A program made the translations under genes and the position numbers. Source: Hyphomicrobiales bacterium (GTDB lineage Bacteria > Pseudomonadota > Alphaproteobacteria > Rhizobiales > Beijerinckiaceae). Taken from it: a stretch of DNA of 64,000 nt. The stretch covers positions 124,001 to 188,000 of the forward strand of contig CAKNFJ010000002.1 in NCBI GenBank assembly GCA_930633495.1. Direction: 5' to 3'. Below the pieces are notes generated by a model. The model made no database searches, was not told where the DNA came from, and worked only from the letters and a program-made list of their open reading frames with translations. This document shows, one piece after another, positions 35,496 to 44,900 of this stretch; positions within the stretch are counted from its first letter, which is position 1; the number at the start of each line of letters is the position of its first letter.

Positions 35496-35721
35496 TTTCT
35501 GCTCTGACCCCAAGAACCAGACACTACAGTCCTTGATGTGTAACTGGGTTCCTTGCGGATTTCCATAGACGCAACCCGTCGGTCCACCAACCGCTTATGG
35601 ATAATGGTGTTTTACCATCAGTCTGGCGGAGGACTGATCAAGCCTCGAAGGAATTTCGAGGGCGCATGATGGATTCCCCGCGCGATTTGAAGGATTGAAG
35701 GAACCGGAATTCCGCCGATTC
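35496..35721. promoter_or_regulatory. upstream region of giant gene 1, conserved with giant gene 2
   Basis: About 220 bases shared, by eye, with 47220-47456. Identical or near-identical blocks include the CTGACCCCAAGAACCAGAC leader, CCTTGATGTGTAACTGG, CCACCAACCGCTTATGGATA, CGAAGGAATTT, GATTTGAAGGATTGAAG and a closing GATTCGAG. Read on the minus strand, CATTATCCATAAG may contain a -10 box. GANTC sites are at 35672-35676 and 35717-35721. No gene is seen. Confidence 0.5.
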
Positions 35722-35773
35722 GAGCCAGTTCCTCGTGCTGTCGATGACAGGGTTTGGACGATCGAGGCAATCG

Positions 35774-35861
35774 GGCAAGGACTCTTCGTCTACATCAGAG
35801 CGGACAAGCGTTCGGGCACGCGCGAGTTCCCCAAAGCACAAAGGAGAACGCGGTCAACCTC
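35774..35861 (+). pseudogene. decayed cspA remnant
   Basis: The segment aligns with the cspA gene at 23931. GGCAAGGAC-TCTTCGT matches the DVFVH region with one base missing (a frameshift). CATCAG and AAGCGTTCGGGC match the next part. After a deletion of about 40 bases, GAGAACGCGGTCAACCTC matches the cspA 3' end. A terminator of the same sequence follows at the same distance. This fits a copy carried along when the giant gene was duplicated and then lost. Confidence 0.6.
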
Positions 35862-35891
35862 TGGGCTGGCTGGAAGGCACTTTTGGAACTT

Positions 35892-35920
35892 GAAAGGGGC
35901 GCCACGGCGCCCCTTTCTTT
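35892..35920. terminator. terminator downstream of giant gene 2
   Basis: GAAAGGGGCGCC and GGCGCCCCTTTC form a near-perfect dyad, followed by TTTGT. It lies just after the giant gene 2 stop (convergent side) and after the decayed cspA copy. It is closely similar to the terminator at 24167-24196. Confidence 0.7.
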
Positions 35921-35921
35921 G

Positions 35922-38900
35922 TCACTGGACGTTGATGATGATCTCGTCGCTGGTCACCCCAGCGTTGCGGCTGTCGGTAGCGCCGAACTTGTAGCCTCGC
36001 CACCGGCCCGGCGCGGTGGCGGCCGTGACCGTGCCCGAAATCATTCCGGTCGCAGCACTATAGGTCAGGCCCGGCGGGAGCGAGCCGCTGACGTAGTCGC
36101 CATTCGTTCCATTTTGAGCTGTGCTTGCGCCAGTGATGATGGCGGGATTCCAGGCCAGCGTTCCGATCACATTCGAAGCAGTTGCCTGGATGCTGATAGG
36201 TTGTCCCCGCACCGCTTCTGTGACCAACGGCGCCTGAATCGCCAGCGGCTCGCCCGTCACGACCTCGATGATGATCTCATCCGAGTTCACCGAAATGTTC
36301 CGGCCATCTCTGACCGCGATCTTGTAGCCTCTCCAACGTCCAGGCGACGTGGTGAGTGAGACAGTTCCCTGGATGGTCCCCGTAGCCGCGGAATAACTCA
36401 GACCCGGCGGCAGACTACCCGAAACGAAATCGCCGTTGTGCCCGTTCAGCACAGGTGCGGAGCCCGAGATAATCACGGAGTTCCAAACGGGAGTACCATA
36501 GGCGTTCTCGGCATTCGGCACGATCTGGACGGCCTCGCCCTGCCTGACGGTGACGTATAGCGGCACCTTCACGGCAAGAACGGGCTTCGGCTGGACGCGG
36601 ATGATGATCTCGCCGGTGCACGCTGATCGGGCAAGCTCGTCCGTACCGCAGATGCGATAGCCACGATAAAGCCCTTCAGCCAAGCTGACCGCGGGCGTGC
36701 CCAAAATGCGGCCTCGGCTCGCATCGTACGAAAGCCCCAGGGGCAAAGCGTTCTGCCTGAACGTGCCCTGTCCGTCGTTGATCGTGTTGGCGAGGATCGT
36801 CAAAGAGCTATTCCAAACGACCGACCCGACGTTCCCCGCGGGGACGGGAGAGAAGTCGACCGGTTCATTCACATTCACGTCGATGATCCCCGGCGCCGTC
36901 AGGGTGAACGGCTCGACATCAGCGATGCGGATGATGATTTCCTGGGTCTGCCCCCGGAAGCTAGCTCCCTGACTATCTGTTGCGACAAGGCGATAGCCGC
37001 GGAAGATGCCGGCTTGCGTAGGAGTGCCCGAAATCGCTCCCGTGGAGCCGTTGAAGGTCAGCCCTGGCGGCATGGAGGCCGTGGCAAACTCTCCAGCGTT
37101 CAGCGCGTTGACGGAGATGATCTGCGCCTGAAGTGTCCAGCTGACAGCCCCGACCGCGTTGCGCGCCGTCGGAACCACGTTCAGCGATTGCCTGCGCGTT
37201 CCGTCAATGTAGGGCATCACGTCGACAACGACGTTCGGCCGGTCAGCAATATTGAACGTCACGGTGCCGCAGGCTTGGCCGGCCGGTGTGGGCGCGCAGA
37301 CCTTGTAACCATACCAGCGTCCGCCGGTCGACGGCCCTAGCGCGGATGCCGTGAAGCGTCCGGTCGTGGAGTTGAAAGTCATCCCTGCTGGTAGCGAGTT
37401 GACATAGTTGACCTTCCCGCCGGTCAGGCCAGTGATGGGCGTGAATGTCAGGGTGTACGGTCCAGTGACCTGCGCGGCCCCGGCGAGGGCCGGCGCTGCG
37501 TCGACCTGACCGTTGGCAACGGCGTCGACTGTGTTGTCGTTGCCGTAGCTCAGGGTCGGCGTTCCGGATGCGGGCGCAGCCTCGATGTGGAAGTTCGGCG
37601 CCGACATCGCGATGTTCTGGTTGACCCCACCAACAGAGCGGGTCTCGGTACCATTCACATAGTAAATCCCGGTTCCATATGTGCCGGCCGTCGGCGTCCC
37701 CGTGATCTGTCCGGTCGTTCGATCGAAGGCCAACCCATTCGGCAACCACCTGCCATCGCTAGATGCCGAGAGGGCCGTCCCATTGTAGTAGTAGAGGTTG
37801 TAGTTGGTCGTTCCCTCGACGTTCTCGACCACAGGCTGGATGGTGATAGGCGCACCTATGACGAACGACGTCCGCAGGGGATAGACGATCGTCGGAGGAG
37901 ACCAGTCCGTGATGTTGATGGCGAACGCATTCGAGCTAAAGCCGAATGTCTGGCCCTGGCGCGTCTCCTGCCCGTAGAGGCGATAGTAGGACTGTGGCGA
38001 CGTTGCCGCTTGAGGAGTCCCGCTGATGACGCCCGTGGTGGTGTTCAGGGTCATTCCCTGCGGAAGCGAGGCCGTCGCCCAGTTGCCCCCGGACAAGCCA
38101 TAGACTGAGAAGTTCCCGAGCGTACCGGAGACACCCGTGACCGTCGGCGTGATCACTGCTGGCACACCGCGAGCAACCTTCACCGAGGAATCGATCGAGA
38201 TGGTCGGCGTCGCCCAATCATTGACCGTGATGACCAGCTGGTTTGAATAGACGGTCTGGACCTGTCCGTTTCGGTTCTCCGTCAGCCAGATGCGATAGGC
38301 CTGATAGCTCGACAGCGAGGACGTCGGAATGCCTGAAATCACACCGGTGGCGGGATTGAAGGTCACCCCCGGCATGACCGCGGTGCCGGGATTGAAATAG
38401 TTACCTCCCGATAGGCCCTGGAGGCCCATGCTCTGGATCGTTCCCGCCACTCCCTGGATGATCGGGGCGATCTCAATGGATTGACCGCGATTGACGGTCA
38501 CATTGTTCGGCAGAGTGATCCTTGGCATTTCCCAATTCGCGATCCCAAGAACGAATTGGTTGGAATAGGCGGTCACATTCCGCGCGTCCCTGACCAGGAT
38601 GCGGAAGGTCGTCATGGGGACGTTCGGGACAACCGTGGTGCCGCTGATCGATCCATTCGCGGGATTGAAGGTAATGCCGGCCGGCAGATACGCGGCGTTG
38701 AAGGCGACCCAGCTTCCTCCTGACGCGGCCTGCAGGGTGTAACTGGTTTCACCGACGTTGCCGGTCACAGCCGGCTGCATCCCGAATTCCTGGCCGCGCA
38801 CAATGTCGTATTTGGGCGCTGTGGTGACCTGGATGGGGGTCCACGCGTCGATCGAGAACGTGAACTGGTTCGTCGTGGCGGTCACGTTGGAAGGCGAACG

Positions 38901-41900
38901 GTAGTCGATCACGACAATGCGATACGACTGCGAGCTGGTCGTGGTCGTGGGAGTGCCCGAGATCACTCCCGTCGTTGTATCGAAGCTGACGCCAGTCGGC
39001 AGGTTTGCCGAGGAGGCGGCGTACCAGTTGGCACCGGAGTACCACTGGAGCGAATACGTCTGGGACGAGCCTGTTGCCCCATTGAGGGTCGGGGAGACAG
39101 AGGTGGCTACACCCATCTTGAAGTTCACAACCGACGGCATCGTCGCGGTGAAAGTCGTCGATGCAGCGTTCACGGTGATTGTGAAGGCGCGCGAGGTAGC
39201 GGACAGCCCATCGCCGTCGCGGACCACGAGCCGAAGGTCATTGGCCGACCCTGGGGCGGTGGGGGTTCCGGATATCCTGCCCGTGGCAGTGTCGAAGGAC
39301 AGGCCAGCCGGCAGCGTCCCGACCATGCTCCAAACGAGCGTCGGAACAGCTGAGAGCGCGCTAGGGGTGAAGGAGAAGGGGCTGCCTACGACCGCCGTCT
39401 GCGACGCGACGACCGCGATCTCGGGAGCATCATTGACGTTGATGATGTGGCTGACCTCCTTGGAGGCGCCGCGCGCATCAGTCGCGCGAAGCTTCACAAG
39501 GAAGTTTCCAGCCTGCGTGGGCGTACCGGTAATGTAGCCATTGCTGGCGTTGAGGCTGATGCCCGTGGGCATTGGTCCCTGGACGACGCTCCAGGCGACC
39601 TCCCCGTCCCCTCCGGTGGCAACGGCGTTGGCGAGATATACCTTGCCGACGCGGTTGTTCGAGCTGACCTCGGTAACCGCGGCCGTGAGGCCGTCCTGGA
39701 CCACCAAGGTCACCGTCGGGGTGACGCCAAACCTGGAGGAATCCGTCGCACGCAAGGCGAACTGATAGCTTCCGTTGGTGATGGGAGTTCCCGTCACGGC
39801 GCCGGTCTGGTCGCTTGCAGCGAGCCCTGGAGGTAGCGTCCCCGAATTCAGCGACCAGAAGACATCGCCAACGGCGTTCTGAACGGTGGGCACGATCGAG
39901 ATAGGCGCGCCGCGGCGAATTGTGTAGCTGCTCGAAGCAAACGTCGCGATCGGGGCCGCACGGTCGGCGACCGTCAGGGTGAGCGAAGGCGTGCTGGCCG
40001 ACTGGTAGTTGTAGGTCGCCTGGATGCTGAAGGTGTTTGTCCCCGCAGCCAACGGGCTTGGTGTACCGGAAATGACACCGGTGATTGGATCGAAGGTCAG
40101 GCCCTGCGGCAGCTTCCCGTTGATCGACCACGAGGCGTACTGACCGACGGTCTCGTTCTGCAGATAGGCAACGGGCGCGAGCCGGAAGGGCTGACCCACC
40201 GTCGCCGTGAAAGCAGTCCCGCCGGCATCAACGATGAACGCGTTTTCGCTCACAATCAGGGATAGGGAGGCCTCGGCGATTGCTCCATCGCTGTCCGTCA
40301 ACCGGACGGTGACGACCGAAGGCGCGGAGGAGGCATCCGTCGGCGTGCCTGCGATGGCGCCCGTCGACGTCGAGAAGGTCAGCCCGGCAGGCAGGGTGCC
40401 GGTGATAGCGAACAACGGCGTGCCAATGAGATCCTGCGTCCGCGGGAGGACGTTGCTGTTCACACCGGGGCGCAGGATGACGGCCTGATAGGTGATCGAG
40501 GGTCCAGCCTGCACACTCATTGTGTAGGGGAGCGTCGCCGAGGCCTGCTCGCTGTCGACGATCCTGATGACCGGCTGATAAGTGCCGAAGGACATCGGGG
40601 TGCCCGAAAGCGACCCGGTCGTGGAATCGAGCACAACTCCCGGAGGAAGCGAACCGGAGCTAACGCTCCAGGTCACTGATCCAACGGCGTTCGCGACTGC
40701 GAACTGAGCCGTCGACCCCAGGCCCTTGCGCCATTTCTCGGCCGCGGCGCTCACCGAGATGACGTTCCCCTCCGCGACGGTGATGGTGAAATCCTCGGAA
40801 TAGCCCGTGATCGACGTCGCCGTGTTCAGCGCGTTGATCCTCAGCGTCCCCGACGATCCCACAGAGGTTGGCGTTCCGGTGATCGAGCCGCTCGCGGAAT
40901 TAAAGGTCAGGCCCGCGGGAAGCGTCCCGGTCAGCGACCAGGAGACGGTCGCGATGTTGGTCGATGGTACGATGCTGAAGGGCTTGCGAACCTTAGCGAG
41001 AGGGATTTCTCCAACGAACACGTCAGGTGCGTTCGTGACGGCGATGCGGATGTTGTCCGAGATCGCGTAGTAGCCGTCGGTATCGCGGGCGGCGATCTTG
41101 ATCGTTGAGGTGACGGTGGCAGCGCTGGTGCCAGTGATCGCTCCGGTCGTAGCGTTCAGCGACATGCCGCTCGGCAGCTGACCGGTGTAGACCTCGTACG
41201 AGAGCGCCCCGAGATTGTTCCTCACGACGGGAGCCAGCGAGATCTGCTGCCCAGGGGTGAGGGCGGTATTGGACGCGTAGGAGATCGTGGTGGCAGGGAG
41301 GATGTTCGCGGACACCTCCGTGGATGCAGTCTTGCCGTCCAAAGAGTCCTTGACGCTCAGTGCGTAGACCCAGGTGCCTGCAGCATTCGCAGGGGGCGTC
41401 GTGACGATGACGCCCGTGGCCGAGTTGATGCTGTAGGGGCGGGGGACCCCAGAGAGGGTGGTCAGCGACCAGGTCGGCGTCCCGCTTATTCCGATAGCCG
41501 TGGGGGCCGCAGTGGTGAAGGACACACCAGCGCGCAGAGTATAGCTCGGCTGGCTCGTGGTCACCGCCATTCCCGAGTTCACGGTGATGCTGAATGGCGC
41601 CGAGGTGACCGCTTTGTTGTCGCTCGTGTCGGTCAGAGTGAGGGTCAGGCCCGGGAAATTCGTCGACGCGGCATAGCCGGTCGGCGTGCCCTTGAGGCGG
41701 CCGTTCGCGGGGTCCAGACTGACACCGGTGGGCAGGGTTCCGTTGACGGTCCAGTAGCCCGCGTTGGCGTAAAAGAGATTGCTCGCCGAAGGAACCAACG
41801 CGGCGGTCTCAACGGGCATGTCGTTTCGGAGCGAAACATCCCGCACGCCGCTGATGGCCGGGTTCGGCAAGGCGCCCAAGGTGAACGTCGCCCGGGCTTT

Positions 41901-44900
41901 CGCCTGGTCATAGCTGTCGGTTGCCGTGAGGGTCGCCACCGTGGGGGAAAGGGCGGTCGCCGGCACACCTCGGATATGGCCCGTCGATGGGTCGACAGAG
42001 AGGCCAGACGGCATCGTGCCGCCAGCAACCGAAACCGAGTAGGACACGGTCGCGCCGGCCTGGCCGACGAGCGTCGGCTGTCCGAGGTCGATAAAGGAGC
42101 CAATGCGGGCGAAATAGGCGTTTCCGAGGCCGCTGAGGACGAACTGCGGTCCGATGGTCAGCGAAACCAGCGGGGAGTCTGCGATCGACTGATCATTGCC
42201 GTCCGTGACCCGGATCATGAAGAACGCAGACCCAGGCGCGGAAGGCGTTCCCGAGACGCGGCCAGTCGCGGTGTCGAAGATTAGCCCGGCCGGGAGCGGA
42301 TCGCTGCCAGGCTGGAAGACGAGCGACCACGTTGGTGTCCCAGCCAATCCCGTCGCCGTCGCGGAAATCGAAATGTCATCGCCGACCCGCTTCTTGACGG
42401 TGTCTGCGGAAACGGTGACGGACGGCTGGTTGAAGACGGTCAGGGTGAAGGGAGCGGAGGACGCCACCTTGCCGGTCGAGTCGGTTACGATAAGCGTTAA
42501 TCCGCTCGTGGTGACGACCTCGCTCGGCGTGCCGGTTAGCACGCCGGTTGCGGCGTTCAGCGTGACCCAGGACGGAGGGTTCGAGCCCTGTCCCCAAGTC
42601 CACGTGGCTTGCCCGATGGCGTTGATGACCGAGGGGCGGGCGCTTGTGAACGGCGTGCCGTTGCGAGCGGAGAAGCTGGTCGGAAGCCCCGCGACGCCCA
42701 GCCGGCCGACGACGTTGATCCCGATATCGACTTCCGCCGATTTCTCCTGATCGAGCGTGTCCGTTACCGAGAGCTTGAGGGGGCCAACCTTCGTCAGGTC
42801 TCCGGGCGCGGTGCCCGTGATTGTGCCGGAAGCCGCGTTGAAGTTCGCCCATCCGGGCAGGGTCCCACCCGTGAGCGACCAGCTGAGCGCACCTCTCTGG
42901 CCGACAACCGAAGGCGCGGGCGTTGCGAATGGCTCATCAGCGTGGACGGAAACCGTTCCAGGCGCTCCGATCGTCAGCTTCGGGGCGATCTGGATAGACA
43001 GTGACACGCGCAACGTCGCCTGATCGGCCTCGTCACGGACTTCCAGGTTCGGAGCGAAATTACCTGAAAGGTTCGGAGTTCCACTGAGAGCACCATTGGC
43101 GGTGTTCAGGGTTAGGCCGGACGGGAGGTTGGACCTGGGAGCGATCGACCAGACGAGGGTTCCGATGGCTCCGTTGACCGTGACAGGTGCCATGCTGAAC
43201 GGCCGCTCGATGCGTCCGCCGTAGCTCTGAGCCTGGTTCGCGACGGAAAGACCAGGGGTCGCGGTAATTGTGAAATTTGGGCTGGTGCTGACCGCGCCGT
43301 CGGCCTCAGTCCCCTTCAAGGACAGCGTCCAGGCTCCGGTCGCTACCGGCGTTCCGGTGATGGCGCCGGTGGCCGTATCCAGGACCGCCCAAGGAGGGAG
43401 CTCGCCACTGGAGACAGTCCATTCCATGGTCGTGACGGCGCCGGTAACGACCGGCTGAAGCGCCAAAGGCGCTCCGACACGAAGCGATTTGCTCGCGACC
43501 GCGATTTCAGCCGAGCTCTTCGTATTGAAGGTCAACGGAGAAAGCGTCGCCGTTCCGCCTGCGGAGTCCGTCAGGAGCAACGTGACCGTGTGGGTCGAGG
43601 CCTGAGTCGGGATGCCCGAGATGACGCCAGTCACCGCGTCGAGGGTTGCCCAGCTCGGCAGTGAGCCCGTTTCGACCGACCACGAGATCGTGCCCTTGGC
43701 GTTATAGACGCGTGGCGAATCCGTTGCGAACGCGACGCCGATGCGGGGGGTGTAGATCGTGTGATCCGACGAGGCCGAGAGGCCCGATCCGATGGCGATC
43801 GAGAAGGGTGCCGAGACAGCAGATCCTCCGGCAGCGTCCGTCATCCGAAGCGAAATGCCGGTGCTGGTTTCGATCTGGGTGGGGGTGCCGAAGATCTTGC
43901 CGGTGGTCGCGGATAGCGATGCCCAGCTTGGCAGGGTTCCGCTCTCGATCGTCCAATTCTGGACGCCGACAGCATTGGTCACGGAAGGCGACGCGGAGAA
44001 GCCCTCATCGCGGGCGCCGGGATACTCCGATGCCACGGTGATCTGGGGATCACCCATTACGGAGATCGTGAACGAGTTCGTCCGCGCCGTCGCCTGATCG
44101 AAGCTGTCCGTCAGCGTCAGGATCAGACCGGCGCTGGAAGCGGGTGCGGACAACGTGCCTGAGATGACGCCCGTCGCGCTGTTCAGGACGAGGCCGGAAG
44201 GGAGCGTTCCGGCCGTCAGCGTAAAGGAAGGCGAGCCAATCAAACCCGCCATGGTCGGAGCCGCGGAGGAGATTGGCGTATTGACGTGGAAGCCGAGGGA
44301 GCTCGGGACCGAAGCGGTGAGCGTCTGGCGCTTGACCGGGATCTTGAAGATCGTTGTCTGCGCGTTGGTCCCGTTCTCGTCCGTAACGCGGACACGCAGA
44401 CCGCCGGTCTCTGTCAGCGCGTCCGGTGTGCCGCTGATGCGCCCGGTGGCTGGATCAAAGCTGGCCCAAGACGGAAGCGTTCCGGAAATGAGCGACCAGA
44501 CCAAGGTTCCTCGGGCACCGCGCACGACTGGCGCCGGGGCAGTGAAAGGCGTGCCATAGGTAGCGGCAAGCTCCGCGGGGTAGGCCTCCATCGACAACGG
44601 CGACGGTGCGACCGTGATGGCGAATGCGTTGGTTGAGGTCGTGGCGCCGGTGGAGTCCTGACCGGAGAGAACAATCCCTTGGAAGGCCCCAACTGTGCTC
44701 GGAACGCCCGAAATGTGACCGGTCGTAGCATTCAGACCGAGGCCCGGGGGCAGCGTGCCGCTGCTGACAGACCACGTGACTGCACCCCTTGCGCCCACCA
44801 CTGAAGGGCTCGCACCAAAAGTGCTCCCTTGAGTTGCCGTGAGGCTCGCGATCGAGGCCGAGAACACTGGTGCGTCGACGACGGAAATGGTGAACGGAGA

